A model generated the notes under the pieces. It was not told the origin of the DNA, did not search any database, and saw nothing but the letters and a program-made list of their open reading frames with translations. Below are positions 1-7,955 of a stretch of DNA of 47,593 nt, one piece after another (the stretch's first letter is position 1; each line of letters opens with the position of its first letter). The stretch covers positions 1 through 47,593 of the forward strand of contig JACPQC010000017.1 in assembly GCA_016190695.1 (NCBI GenBank), in the 5' to 3' direction. The position numbers were made by a program, and so were the translations under genes. Origin of the DNA: Chloroflexota bacterium. GTDB taxonomy: Bacteria; Chloroflexota; Dehalococcoidia; Dehalococcoidales; RBG-16-60-22.

Positions 1-84
1 AAAAAGGAGGCTACCAACTCTATAACTCCCTTAACCAGAAAACTTACGTTGAAACCGTATATATTCACAAGCTCTCAGGATAAA

Positions 85-240
85 TGAAGGCTGGAATCCA
101 GAAGGCATAGAGTAGATTCCCCGCCTGCGCGTGGAATGACAGGAGTGTTACCGGCGAAGGCTATCCAGAAGTGGCAGTGGATGCCGCTTTCCACCGGCAT
201 GACAAGAGACAATGTCATACCAGCGAAGGCGGGGGGGTTA
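85..240. repeat. Partial copies of short dispersed repeats
   Basis: The block holds pieces of two repeat types. The stretch around 110-145 (attccccgcctgcgcgtgga then atgacag) matches the right half of the repeat at 45362-45430, and tgtcataccagcgaaggcg near 211-230 is the opposite orientation of a related unit. No credible coding sequence is present between position 1 and the glgC start at 381. Confidence 0.55.
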
Positions 241-268
241 AAAGCAAGCTACCGGCTCCTGCAAACGT

Positions 269-297
269 TGACACACCTTGCTCCAGCGATTAAGATA
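269..297 (+). promoter_or_regulatory. Promoter of glgC-galT
   Basis: TTGACA at 269-274, a 17-base spacer and TAAGAT at 292-297. The predicted transcript starts about 75 bases before the glgC start codon. Confidence 0.6.
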
Positions 298-380
298 ACA
301 AAGGCAGACAAGCTCCGGGGTCCGGTTGGGGACCGCTTGGTATTGGGATGCGGCCGGCAAGGCTGCAAGGGCAGGTTGTG

Positions 381-1643
381 ATGGAGATAAAGGTGCTGGC
401 GTTTATTCTGGCCGGGGGACGCGGGGAGCGGCTCAGCGTCTTGACCGATGAGAGGGCAAAGCCCGCCATGCCTTTTGCCGGCAAGTACCGCATCATCGAT
501 TTCACCCTGAGCAACTGCGCCAATTCAGGCATCCGCGATGTGGCCGTGCTGACGCAGTATCAGCCTTTGTCCCTCGCCGACCACATAGGCATCGGGGCCT
601 CCTGGGGTCTGTCCCGGCCCGACGGGGGAATTCGCACACTACAGCCCTACCTGGCCAAAGAAGAGGAACGTGACTGGTACAAGGGTACCGCTGATGCGGT
701 CTACCAGAACCTGAGATATGTTGACGATGTTGGCGCTGACCTGGTGTTGATACTGAGCGGGGACCACGTCTACCGCATGGACTACCGGGACATGGTCAAG
801 TTTCACACCGAAGCCGGGGCCGATGTCACCCTGGCGGTGACGCCTTTCCCCAGGGAGGAGCTGAGGGATTTCGGAACGGTAGTGGTCAGCCGGAAGAAAC
901 GGGTGACCTGCTTCGAGGAGAAGGTGGAGCAGCCCAAGAGCAACATGGTCTCGATGGGCGTCTACCTGTTCAACAGGGAATTTCTCCGGCGCTGCCTGGA
1001 GGAGGACCCCACTTCAAGACCTGATTTTGGCCGGAACGTCCTGCCGCGGCTGGCGGGCAACTGCCGGTTCTTCGCCTACCGTTTCAATGGTTACTGGCGG
1101 GACGTCGGCACACTGCGCAGCTACTGGCGGGCCAACATGGAACTTCTTGAAGGCTATCTCCCCCAGGTATTCTGCGATGGCTGGCCGATACGTACCAGGG
1201 AAGACGAGCGGCCGCCAAGCCTGGTATCAGATAACGCCAGCATGGTCAACAGCCTCATATCCAACGGCTGCGTGATCAAGGGCAGTGTTACACGTTCCGT
1301 CCTGTCTCCGGGGGTGGTGGTGGCTGAAGGGGCTGTTGTCCGGGACTCGGTGATTATGAGCAATGTGGCCATTGGCAGCAACAGCATGGTCATTAGCTCT
1401 ATCCTGGATAAAGAGGTGGCGGTCGGCGAAGGCTGTCATATCGGCGGCAGCGATGGGTTTCGTGTAAGTCACAAGAAAGCGGCACTGAACGCCGGGCTTA
1501 CCGTCGTCGGGAAGCGGGCCAGAATTCCTGACGGAATGCAGATAGGCCGCAACTGCTCCATCTGCTGCAACGCAGACCTGGAGGACTATCCCGGTGGCAA
1601 GATACGTAGCGGCGCGGTCATCAGGCAGAAACGCCGTTCGTAG
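381..1643 (+). CDS. glgC: Glucose-1-phosphate adenylyltransferase (ADP-glucose pyrophosphorylase)
   Basis: Makes ADP-glucose from ATP and glucose 1-phosphate, the committed cytosolic step of bacterial glycogen synthesis. The 420-residue product has the nucleotidyltransferase signature LAGGRGERL at residues 10-18, followed by KPAMPFAGKYRIIDF (27-41), a metal-binding SGDHVYRMDY segment in the middle of the domain and a C-terminal left-handed beta-helix of hexapeptide repeats (about residue 285 to the end). Length is normal for GlgC. I chose the ATG at 381 because family members begin a few residues before LAGGRG; an in-frame ATG at 348 would add 11 residues of low-complexity sequence. No strong ribosome-binding site is visible. 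It is followed after 33 bases by galT and shares the promoter at 269-297. The allosteric state cannot be judged from sequence. Confidence 0.93.
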   Translation: MEIKVLAFILAGGRGERLSVLTDERAKPAMPFAGKYRIIDFTLSNCANSGIRDVAVLTQYQPLSLADHIGIGASWGLSRPDGGIRTLQPYLAKEEERDWYKGTADAVYQNLRYVDDVGADLVLILSGDHVYRMDYRDMVKFHTEAGADVTLAVTPFPREELRDFGTVVVSRKKRVTCFEEKVEQPKSNMVSMGVYLFNREFLRRCLEEDPTSRPDFGRNVLPRLAGNCRFFAYRFNGYWRDVGTLRSYWRANMELLEGYLPQVFCDGWPIRTREDERPPSLVSDNASMVNSLISNGCVIKGSVTRSVLSPGVVVAEGAVVRDSVIMSNVAIGSNSMVISSILDKEVAVGEGCHIGGSDGFRVSHKKAALNAGLTVVGKRARIPDGMQIGRNCSICCNADLEDYPGGKIRSGAVIRQKRRS

Positions 1644-1676
1644 TGCCATGCCGATTTACCGGTTAAGGAGAACACG

Positions 1677-2729
1677 ATGTCTGAGCTAAGACAGGACCCC
1701 ACCACCAAGATATGGGTGATTGTCGCCCCGGAAAGGGCGCAGCGACCCCAGCAGGAGGTAAAAAAGAGACGGGTAGAGGAACTGCCCCCTTATGACCCGG
1801 CCTGCCCCTTCTGCCCCGGCAATGAAGACAAGACCCCGGACGAGGTCTTCCGGATACCGGTCGCTACCGAATCGCCGGCCTGGGATGTGCGGGTAGTGCC
1901 TAACCGCTATGCGGCGCTGATCCCGGCTTGCGGAGTGGCAAGGCGCGAGCACGGGAGGTTTTTCCGGCGGATGGAAGGCTTCGGCGTCCATGAAGTTATC
2001 ATCGAGTCGCCTTCGCACAATACCCCTATGGCGCTCATGCCCTATGAACAGGTAGAAAAAGTGCTCCTGTCATACCAGGAGAGGTACAACTACCTGAAGA
2101 GGAACCGGATGCTGCGGTTCATCACCATCTTCAAGAACCACGGCTGGGCCTCGGGTACTTCACTGGCGCATCCTCACTCCCAGTTGGTGGCCACCCCGAT
2201 AATAGCTACCCACTACCATCAGAAATTTGATATCGCCCATGACTACTACTCGGATGAGGCCAGTTGCCTGTACTGCGACCTTATTGCTTCTGAAATGGAG
2301 CAGGGGCAAAGAGTTATCGCCGAGACCGCCCAATTTATGGTATTCCAGCCCTACGCCTCCCGCGTGCCTTTCGAGACCTGGATCATCCCCAAAGACCATT
2401 ACGCTTCTTTTGGCCTGTACCCCTCCGAGAACCTGGGGGACCTGGCCAGGGCGTTGAAGGACGTGTTGCTCTGCCTTTATCACGAACTCGATAACCCCGC
2501 CTTCAACTATACGCTGGACACCTCCACCACCGCCGACGAGGACGACCCCTATTACCACTGGCACCTCAGGATCGTCCCCAGGCTCACCACCATTGCCGGG
2601 TTCGAGATAGGCTCAGGCATCTATATCAATTCTTCGCTCCCCGAAGAGACCTCAAGGCGAATGAAAGAGTGCTGTACCTCCCTCTCCGGCGAGGGCCTGA
2701 TCTCACTTTGCCCAGTTACTAGCGCTTGA
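1677..2729 (+). CDS. galT: Galactose-1-phosphate uridylyltransferase family protein
   Basis: HIT-superfamily nucleotidyltransferase of 350 residues. Zinc-ligand pairs C43/C46 (CPFC) and C197/C200 (CLYC) are present, as is the active-site motif HPHSQ at residues 165-169, with H167 the expected nucleotidylated histidine. The C-terminal YHWHLRIVPRL is typical of the family. Classical GalT exchanges UMP between UDP-glucose and galactose 1-phosphate. The HPHSQ form (instead of HPHGQ) is common in archaeal and deep-branching bacterial members, and some relatives act on ADP-glucose instead. Being directly downstream of glgC with no other Leloir gene nearby, an ADP-sugar substrate is a real alternative. 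The ATG at 1677 has a good ribosome-binding site (taaggag, 1663-1669). Confidence 0.85.
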   Translation: MSELRQDPTTKIWVIVAPERAQRPQQEVKKRRVEELPPYDPACPFCPGNEDKTPDEVFRIPVATESPAWDVRVVPNRYAALIPACGVARREHGRFFRRMEGFGVHEVIIESPSHNTPMALMPYEQVEKVLLSYQERYNYLKRNRMLRFITIFKNHGWASGTSLAHPHSQLVATPIIATHYHQKFDIAHDYYSDEASCLYCDLIASEMEQGQRVIAETAQFMVFQPYASRVPFETWIIPKDHYASFGLYPSENLGDLARALKDVLLCLYHELDNPAFNYTLDTSTTADEDDPYYHWHLRIVPRLTTIAGFEIGSGIYINSSLPEETSRRMKECCTSLSGEGLISLCPVTSA

Positions 2730-2834
2730 TTGCTATACCGGACCACTCTTGTCCAAAATAAGTTTTTCGATTACTTTAATTTAGACAGCATCGTTTAGCG
2801 GCAGACCTTGTTTTTTAAACTTACATTACATATT

Positions 2835-2890
2835 GTCATACCAGCCCCGTATCAAATACGGGGTAAACTCCAGATGGTATCCAGAGGGGA
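2835..2890. repeat. Dispersed repeat with ccccgta hairpin
   Basis: tgtcataccag followed by a perfect 7-bp hairpin, ccccgta (2845-2851), loop tcaaa, tacgggg (2857-2863). Nearly the same unit (accccgtatcaagtacggg) recurs near 46996-47014. It lies in the 316-base gap between galT and the MerR gene, which otherwise holds only the hairpin at 2943-2963. Confidence 0.5.
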
Positions 2891-2942
2891 GTTATTTGGA
2901 ACCATGTAAACATATTTCAGGCACACTGCCCCATCCCTTTAT

Positions 2943-2963
2943 CCCTTCCCCAGAGGGGAAGGG
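2943..2963. terminator. Hairpin, possible bidirectional terminator
   Basis: Perfect 9-bp stem cccttcccc / ggggaaggg with a 3-base loop, between the convergent galT and MerR genes. A run of six T follows about ten bases later on the plus strand, not directly, so it may be a weak terminator or part of a repeat. Confidence 0.35.
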
Positions 2964-3045
2964 AAGAGATTTTTTGAAGGGGCTTCTCCCCTTCTAATCC
3001 CTATTTTTTAATTTGGACAGCAGTGATACCGGACTTTCCTTTTAC

Positions 3046-3864
3046 TCATGCTTTCTTCACCGGGAATTGTATTTCGGTGACATTTTCTGCCGGGTCTTTG
3101 ACTTTATTTGGGTCAGTGAAATAAAGCTCCCGGTCGGGGCCGGTAATCTGGTAGCCATTGCTTTCAATCCAGGCCATTAAGGCGTTGTAGGCTTCACTGA
3201 TGCCTTCATACGGCCCCCTGTAAACAGTACAGGCGGCTTGTTCCAAGCCGGGCAGTTCGTAGACCTTAACCCTATCTGAACTGGAGATTTTTTTACCGAT
3301 GGGCACAGCGGCTTCCACATCTACGTCGCTTTCCTTGTACTCGCCATCATGGCAAATTAACATTATTGGACCGGCTGGCTTGAAGACCCATTTCTTGCCC
3401 AGGTATTTGAATATTTCACCATAGAGTTGTCCTACGTCACCGTAATTGGGCAACACATCACGGATAGAGGCAACGAGCTGTGGTCCGACATCTTTGATTG
3501 TTATTTGATAGTCCGGCATAGCACCCTCCTTTTCGATTTGTTTAAGCACTTTCTCCACCTGCTCCAACCGCCTCTGCTCTTCCTTTACTCTTTGCTGTAG
3601 CTCCCCCTTCTTCAGCAGGAAGATATCTCTCATTTGAGAAGGAGAGATATCATTGTTAACCAATGTGGAAACCTCTTCAAGGGAAAGTCCCATATTTTTG
3701 AGAGCGACAATGTAATTAAGCCGCGGCAACTGGTCTGCCGAGTAATAACGATAGCCGGTAAATTGGTCTACTCTAACCGGTTTCAGTAGACCGATTTCGT
3801 CATAATAGCGCAGAGCTTTCACCGAAATTCGGCTGAGAGTGGAGAAATCGCCGATCCTGAACAT
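3046..3864 (-). CDS. MerR-family regulator with GyrI-like effector-binding domain
   Basis: A 272-residue one-component regulator. The N-terminus (MFRIGDFSTLSRISVKALRY, then YDEIGLLKP) is the MerR winged helix-turn-helix; a long dimerisation helix rich in E, K, Q and R spans about residues 75-115; the rest resembles the GyrI/BmrR-type domain that binds hydrophobic or cationic small molecules. I start it at the ATG at 3864, which has an aaaggag site just upstream, rather than at the in-frame ATG at 3900, which lies at or before the predicted transcription start of the promoter at 3905-3935. That promoter has the MerR-specific 19-base spacer with an inverted repeat, so the gene is probably autoregulated. 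No efflux pump is adjacent, so ligand and targets are unknown. The gene looks AT-richer than its neighbours. Confidence 0.88.
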   Translation of the reverse strand: MFRIGDFSTLSRISVKALRYYDEIGLLKPVRVDQFTGYRYYSADQLPRLNYIVALKNMGLSLEEVSTLVNNDISPSQMRDIFLLKKGELQQRVKEEQRRLEQVEKVLKQIEKEGAMPDYQITIKDVGPQLVASIRDVLPNYGDVGQLYGEIFKYLGKKWVFKPAGPIMLICHDGEYKESDVDVEAAVPIGKKISSSDRVKVYELPGLEQAACTVYRGPYEGISEAYNALMAWIESNGYQITGPDRELYFTDPNKVKDPAENVTEIQFPVKKA

Positions 3865-3904
3865 CGCTCTCCTTTGGGCTTGCCTGCTGAAGTCGTTCAC
3901 CCAT

Positions 3905-3935
3905 AGTATAGGCTCTCCCGTAAGGGGAGAGTCAA
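3905..3935 (-). promoter_or_regulatory. MerR-type promoter and operator of the MerR gene
   Basis: Read on the minus strand: TTGACT (3935-3930), a 19-base spacer and TATACT (3910-3905). The spacer contains the inverted repeat ctctccc / gggagag. A 19-base spacer with a dyad between the boxes is the hallmark of promoters that MerR proteins activate by DNA distortion. Confidence 0.75.
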
Positions 3936-3966
3936 TAGGCTATTTAACGACCATGTGGGGTTCAAG

Positions 3967-3988
3967 AGAGACTTGTATACAAGTCTCT
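3967..3988. promoter_or_regulatory. 22-bp perfect palindrome, candidate operator
   Basis: agagacttgta / tacaagtctct with no loop. The core cttgtatacaag resembles operators of GntR/FadR-type repressors. It lies upstream of the MerR promoter and downstream of otsB; no GntR gene is in the window. Confidence 0.4.
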
Positions 3989-4043
3989 TCGAAAGTCTGA
4001 CTTGGATGCAAAGTTCTCGATTCAATCGCCTGACCCAAGTCCG

Positions 4044-4073
4044 TTGCATCCGGGGCAGGATGCAATGTTTTTT
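4044..4073 (+). terminator. Intrinsic-terminator-like hairpin on the plus strand
   Basis: Perfect 8-bp stem ttgcatcc (4044-4051) / ggatgcaa (4058-4065) with a 6-base loop, then tgtttttt. The T run is on the plus strand, yet the flanking genes both run on the minus strand, so its purpose is unclear. Confidence 0.4.
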
Positions 4074-4088
4074 GTAATGGCGCTGTTA

Positions 4089-4889
4089 CTAGCTGATTTC
4101 AATGAGCCGGGACAGGAACAGGGACACCTCTGCCGGGGAGCGCAAGAAGAATTCGGCGCTGGAGGAATCACCGCCGTCACGGATGAAGATGCTCCAGCCA
4201 TGCGGGCGGCGAAGGACACTGAAGGCGTCCTCGTCAGTCTTGTCATCGCCCAGGTAGATGGTCAGCAGGCGCGCGTGGCCGGTCAGCGACCGTATCTGCG
4301 CCGCTAACGTCTCCACCGCCTTGCCTTTGTGCCAGTCTATGGGCGGCCTTATCTCCCAGACCTTCTTGCCCGCGGTTATCCTGACCTTTCCCCGGCTTGA
4401 CCAGGGCGCGGCGGTCCGGTCGAAGGCATCGGCGACCCCGGCCTCCCTGTCGCCGGCCACCAGGCGGTAGTGAACGCTGAGGCTCAGCCCTTTGTCTTCT
4501 ATGATGACGCCCTCCACTCCGCCCAGCGCGGCGGAAAGCTGGCGGCATAGCTCGCTCATTGCCTTACGGCTGGCCTCAGCCCCGGGGTGGACGTAGTTGA
4601 GGTCAGGGCCTTCTATCTCCAGGCCGTGGTTGCCAGCATAATAGACCCCTTCTATGCCCACCATCGCCCGGACTTCGGCCAGGGAGCGGCCGCTGATTAT
4701 GCCCGCGCTCCGGTGCGGCTTCTGTGACAAGGACTGGAGCTTGTCTCTAACCTCCGGGGGCATGACCGCGTCCGCCGGCCTGGGGGCGATGGGGGCCAGC
4801 GTGCCATCGAAGTCCGAAAGGAGCAGCACGTGCTCAGCCGCCCTCACGTCTGCCTCGAAGGAAGCCCAGGCGTCGAACAGGTATTCCAC
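4089..4889 (-). CDS. otsB: Trehalose-6-phosphate phosphatase
   Basis: HAD-superfamily phosphatase of 266 residues that removes phosphate from trehalose 6-phosphate, the second step of OtsAB trehalose synthesis. Motif I is SDFDGTLAPI, with the nucleophile D26 and acid/base D28. A GRSLAEV segment fits motif II, and GDDKTDEDAF near residue 216 is the Mg-binding motif III. The start is a GTG (4889-4887) directly after the otsA stop codon, so the two genes are almost certainly translationally coupled. The product is cytosolic, with no signal peptide, and trehalose would serve as a compatible solute. Confidence 0.93.
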   Translation of the reverse strand: MEYLFDAWASFEADVRAAEHVLLLSDFDGTLAPIAPRPADAVMPPEVRDKLQSLSQKPHRSAGIISGRSLAEVRAMVGIEGVYYAGNHGLEIEGPDLNYVHPGAEASRKAMSELCRQLSAALGGVEGVIIEDKGLSLSVHYRLVAGDREAGVADAFDRTAAPWSSRGKVRITAGKKVWEIRPPIDWHKGKAVETLAAQIRSLTGHARLLTIYLGDDKTDEDAFSVLRRPHGWSIFIRDGGDSSSAEFFLRSPAEVSLFLSRLIEIS

Positions 4890-6383
4890 TCAACCGCCTG
4901 CCAGCGACATGAGCCGGGATACGATAGCGGCCCCCCACCGGTAGATGTTGTTCTCTGCCACTGTCCGCTGCATGGCTTTCATCCGGCGCTGTTGCTCTTC
5001 CAGTGGCATTTCTATAGCCTGCTTTATCTTACCGGCAAAGTCGGCGGTGGCAAAGGGGTTGATCAGCAGAGCCTCGGGCAGCTCGACAGCCGCCCCGGTG
5101 AACCGGCTCAATAAGAGCACGCCGTCCTCCTCAGTGCGCGAGGCGATGTACTCTTTGGCCACAAGGTTCATGCCGTCGTGCAGGGAGCTGACGATGCAGA
5201 AATCAGCCAGCCGGCGCAATGCTGTCAGCTCATCGGGGGAGAGCTGCCGGGTCATGGGCACCACCGGCTGCCAGGAGTCAGTGGCGTACTTGCGGTTCAG
5301 ACCGGTCATCAGGTCTTCAATCCTCTGTCCGATATACCGGTAGCTGTCGATCTCGGTCCGGCTGGGCATGCCTGCCTGAACGAAGACCACCTTGCCGCGG
5401 TACCGGGGGTTATCTTCGAAAAACCGGTCCAGTGCCTGCAGCCGATGGGGGATGCCCTTGGTATAGTCCACGCGGTCCATGCCGATGCCGAGGCACTTTC
5501 CCTCAAGGTCAAGCTCCCGCCGGAGCGCCGCCATCTTCCGCTCGACCTCTTCAGTGGAGGCCTGCCGGTGAATGGCGTCAAAATCCACGCTGATGGGGAA
5601 GGGTTCAACGATGGTCGGCCTGCCCCGGCGGATAACGGCGGACCGTTCCATGTCCAGTCTCGTTTCCAGTCCCAGTTTTGCCGATTCCATGAAATTGAGA
5701 CAGAACGGGCGGATATGGAAGCCGAGCAGGTCGTTGCCCAGCAGCCCGTCCAGTATTTCCTCCGGCCAGGGGCAGGTGCGGAATATATCGTAGGCGGGCC
5801 AGGGGATGTGCCAGAACTGCCCCACCGTCAGGTCCGGTTTCTGCTCCTTGAGCAGGCGGGAGAGCAGGGCGAAGTGGTAGTCCTGGACCAGCACCACCGC
5901 CTCTTTGTCGCCGATCTCGTCAAGCACTGCTTCGGCGAATATCCGGTTCGCCCTCTTGTAGTGCTCCCAGTCGGAGTCTCTGAAGACCGGCGCGGTAGAG
6001 GCGACATGACACAGTGGCCAGAGAGCCTCATTGGAGAAGCCCAGGTAAAAGCCCCTGACCTCCTCATCGGTCAGCCAGACGCGGCGCAGGCTGTATTCCG
6101 GCTTTTCCGGGGGCACGGCAACCCGGTTGTGGGCGTCTACCGCCTGCCGGTCCCCATCGCCGCTGCCGTAAGCTATCCATCTCCCTTTTGAGGCCCGCAT
6201 CACCGGGTCAAGCGCCTCGGTCAGGCCGCTCACCGGGCGGTGGCAGACCAGTTTGCCATCGGACAGGGTATGGATGTAGGGTTCCCGGTTAGAGACTACC
6301 AGGAAGAGGCGGCCCCCCAGTCTCTCCTCGACCAGCTTATATAGCCGGTCTTTATCCCATCTCGTACCGTCTATCTCTATCAC
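4890..6383 (-). CDS. otsA: Alpha,alpha-trehalose-phosphate synthase (GT20)
   Basis: Transfers glucose from a nucleotide sugar to glucose 6-phosphate, giving trehalose 6-phosphate. The 497-residue protein shows the GT-B features of the family: SNREPY (31-36) with the SGLTEAL loop, VQDYHFALL, HIPWPAYDIFR, DRVDYTKG (303-310, where R304 and K309 correspond to E. coli OtsA R262 and K267) and SLHDGMNLVAKEY near the C-terminus. The N-terminal SNREPYIH replaces the usual SNRLPV, marking a divergent OtsA clade. The donor could be UDP-, GDP- or, given glgC in the window, ADP-glucose. The start is GTG at 6383 behind a weak gaaggcag site. otsB follows without a gap. Confidence 0.92.
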   Translation of the reverse strand: MIEIDGTRWDKDRLYKLVEERLGGRLFLVVSNREPYIHTLSDGKLVCHRPVSGLTEALDPVMRASKGRWIAYGSGDGDRQAVDAHNRVAVPPEKPEYSLRRVWLTDEEVRGFYLGFSNEALWPLCHVASTAPVFRDSDWEHYKRANRIFAEAVLDEIGDKEAVVLVQDYHFALLSRLLKEQKPDLTVGQFWHIPWPAYDIFRTCPWPEEILDGLLGNDLLGFHIRPFCLNFMESAKLGLETRLDMERSAVIRRGRPTIVEPFPISVDFDAIHRQASTEEVERKMAALRRELDLEGKCLGIGMDRVDYTKGIPHRLQALDRFFEDNPRYRGKVVFVQAGMPSRTEIDSYRYIGQRIEDLMTGLNRKYATDSWQPVVPMTRQLSPDELTALRRLADFCIVSSLHDGMNLVAKEYIASRTEEDGVLLLSRFTGAAVELPEALLINPFATADFAGKIKQAIEMPLEEQQRRMKAMQRTVAENNIYRWGAAIVSRLMSLAGG

Positions 6384-6430
6384 CTGCCTTCAGAGTACTC
6401 TTGTTAAGAGTAGCCAAGCGCGAGGTCTAT

Positions 6431-6472
6431 TGTCAAGGATGTCTTGACAGCGGGCATAGCTTCGGATAACAT
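6431..6472. promoter_or_regulatory. Divergent promoter region between otsA and the molybdoprotein gene
   Basis: The inverted repeat tgtcaag-gatgt-cttgaca (6431-6449) supplies a TTGACA -35 box in each direction. Rightward, TTGACA (6444-6449), 17 bases, then TAACAT (6467-6472). Leftward, TTGACA (6436-6431), 18 bases, then a weak TACTCT. The shared dyad could also be a regulator site. Confidence 0.5.
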
Positions 6473-6489
6473 TCGGAGGGGAGGCGAAA

Positions 6490-7128
6490 TTGGTTGAACA
6501 GGTCTTCAAAAGCGTTGACACCCTGAGGGCCGACCGGGTGCCGCCCGGCCAGAGGGCGACGGAAGAATGGCCGGTGTTGCACTATGGAGCGACGCCGCAG
6601 ATCAGGCCGGAGCAGTGGACGCTGTCGCTGACCGGGCTGGTCGAGCCGCAGCTAAAGCTCAGCTACCGGGAATTTCTGGCGCTGCCAATGGCCAGGGTCT
6701 TTTCGGATATCCACTGCGTCACCACCTGGTCAAAGCTGGGCAACACCTGGGATGGGGTGCTCACCAGCACCGTAGCCGGGCTGACCAGGGTGCTTCCTCA
6801 AGCCAGGTTCGTCATGGTGCGCTCCGCAGGAGACTATTATACCAACCTGGAGCTGGATGACTTTCTCCAGCCGGACGTGCTGCTGGCCACCGGGCATAAC
6901 GGGAAACCGCTGACCCCGGAGCACGGCTTCCCGGTGCGGCTGGTAGTGCCCCGACTGTACTTCTGGAAAAGCGCCAAGTGGGTCACCGGGATAGAGTTCA
7001 TGGACCGGGAACGGCTGGGCTTCTGGGAGTCCCTGGGCTATCACCGGCGCGGCGATCCCTGGAAGGAAGAGCGATACCAGGCCGGCGCCGAAGTCCACAT
7101 CCGGCCCAGGCCTGCCGCCGGAACGTAA
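6490..7128 (+). CDS. Sulfite-oxidase-family molybdopterin oxidoreductase, cytosolic
   Basis: A 212-residue protein consisting only of the oxidoreductase molybdopterin-binding fold of the sulfite oxidase family. The molybdenum-ligating cysteine is C76 in DIHCVTTWSKLGN. The C-terminal RLYFWKSAKWV, GIEF, GFWESLGYHRRGDPW and EERY segments match the short stand-alone group often annotated as sulfite oxidase-like or YedY-like. There is no signal peptide and no haem or dimerisation domain, so it is probably cytosolic with unknown electron partner and substrate. The start is TTG at 6490 with a strong ggaggggagg site eight bases upstream. It needs Mo cofactor, as does the hydroxylase cluster at 10-15 kb. 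Confidence 0.85.
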   Translation: MVEQVFKSVDTLRADRVPPGQRATEEWPVLHYGATPQIRPEQWTLSLTGLVEPQLKLSYREFLALPMARVFSDIHCVTTWSKLGNTWDGVLTSTVAGLTRVLPQARFVMVRSAGDYYTNLELDDFLQPDVLLATGHNGKPLTPEHGFPVRLVVPRLYFWKSAKWVTGIEFMDRERLGFWESLGYHRRGDPWKEERYQAGAEVHIRPRPAAGT

Positions 7129-7142
7129 GTCCCTGGCCTGCT

Positions 7143-7180
7143 GTTTCTCATGTCATCGCGAGCGAAGCGTGGCGATCTCT
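7143..7180. repeat. Truncated dispersed repeat
   Basis: tgtcatcgcgagcgaagcgt followed by ggcgatct resembles one half of the larger element at 13881-14001 (tgtcattgcgag, then gcgaagcaatc). Confidence 0.4.
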
Positions 7181-7218
7181 GACTTTTTCGCTCCCTCTTT
7201 TGAATAGTTCGCTTCGGT

Positions 7219-7809
7219 TCACACTTGCCCGTGCCTGACGAAGGCCCGGAGCTTTCTCCGGCGCAGCAAGGTCACCCCCAGCCAGGCAAGCACCCCCGCC
7301 CCCAGCAGCTCCGGGACGTACACCGAGGGATCATTGAGCAGTGCGTGGAGAATGTTGGGCATCCATTCGGCCAGGTCTATGCGGTCGAAGGCCAGGCCCA
7401 GCATCGGCCAGAACAGGGTAGCCGGGGCGCGCCACATCTCATCAAAGGCGAGGTGGGTCAGCGTGCCGGCGGAGAGCGCCAGCAGCCAGGTACTTCCATA
7501 GCGCCGGCGGAGGTAAATCCCGGCCAGCGTCAGCGCCAGCAGGAAAAGCAGCGTGTGGGAGAAGATGCGCCCGTGACTGAAGGTCTCCCTGAAGAAGAAC
7601 TGGCCAACCGGCTTGTCAATGAGGTCGGGCAGCAACGCCCCCACCATCAGCAACCGGATATCGATGCGGCTGGCGAGCAGGGTGAGCCAGGAGCGGCCTG
7701 TCGGGGCCACCGTTCGGCTGACGACGCCGGCCAGCAGCACCGCCGCCCCCAGGGTTATGCCGGTGTGACCGAGTAGCAGCATATATAGCGCCTCCAGACT
7801 GAGACCCAT
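7219..7809 (-). CDS. Membrane-bound metal-dependent hydrolase, YdjM/DUF457-like
   Basis: A 196-residue membrane protein with about four hydrophobic segments. The family pattern of polar residues in or near the membrane is visible: an HT pair after the first helix, LLPDLIDKP, SHGRIFSHTLLF and HLAFDEMWR. In the YdjM (LexA-regulated) family these His and Asp residues are predicted metal ligands; the biochemical function is not established. The ATG at 7809 is preceded by aggataaa. It is transcribed alone, convergent with the molybdoprotein gene. Confidence 0.75.
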   Translation of the reverse strand: MGLSLEALYMLLLGHTGITLGAAVLLAGVVSRTVAPTGRSWLTLLASRIDIRLLMVGALLPDLIDKPVGQFFFRETFSHGRIFSHTLLFLLALTLAGIYLRRRYGSTWLLALSAGTLTHLAFDEMWRAPATLFWPMLGLAFDRIDLAEWMPNILHALLNDPSVYVPELLGAGVLAWLGVTLLRRRKLRAFVRHGQV

Positions 7810-7880
7810 TTTATCCTAAACCGGGGGCAAAAGTTAAGGCGAAGGGAAAAGTGGCGTGAAGTCCTTGTGTTCTCCAAAAG

Positions 7881-7909
7881 TTGACAACCGGCCATAGAGG
7901 TATTACTAT
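7881..7909 (+). promoter_or_regulatory. Promoter of the dehydrogenase pair
   Basis: TTGACA (7881-7886), 17 bases, TACTAT (7904-7909). The transcript would carry an unusually long leader of about 210 bases before the start codon at 8125. Confidence 0.65.
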
Positions 7910-7955
7910 GTGGCTGATTTCACAAGATGTCTCCTTTCGGCTTTCAGTATTTATT

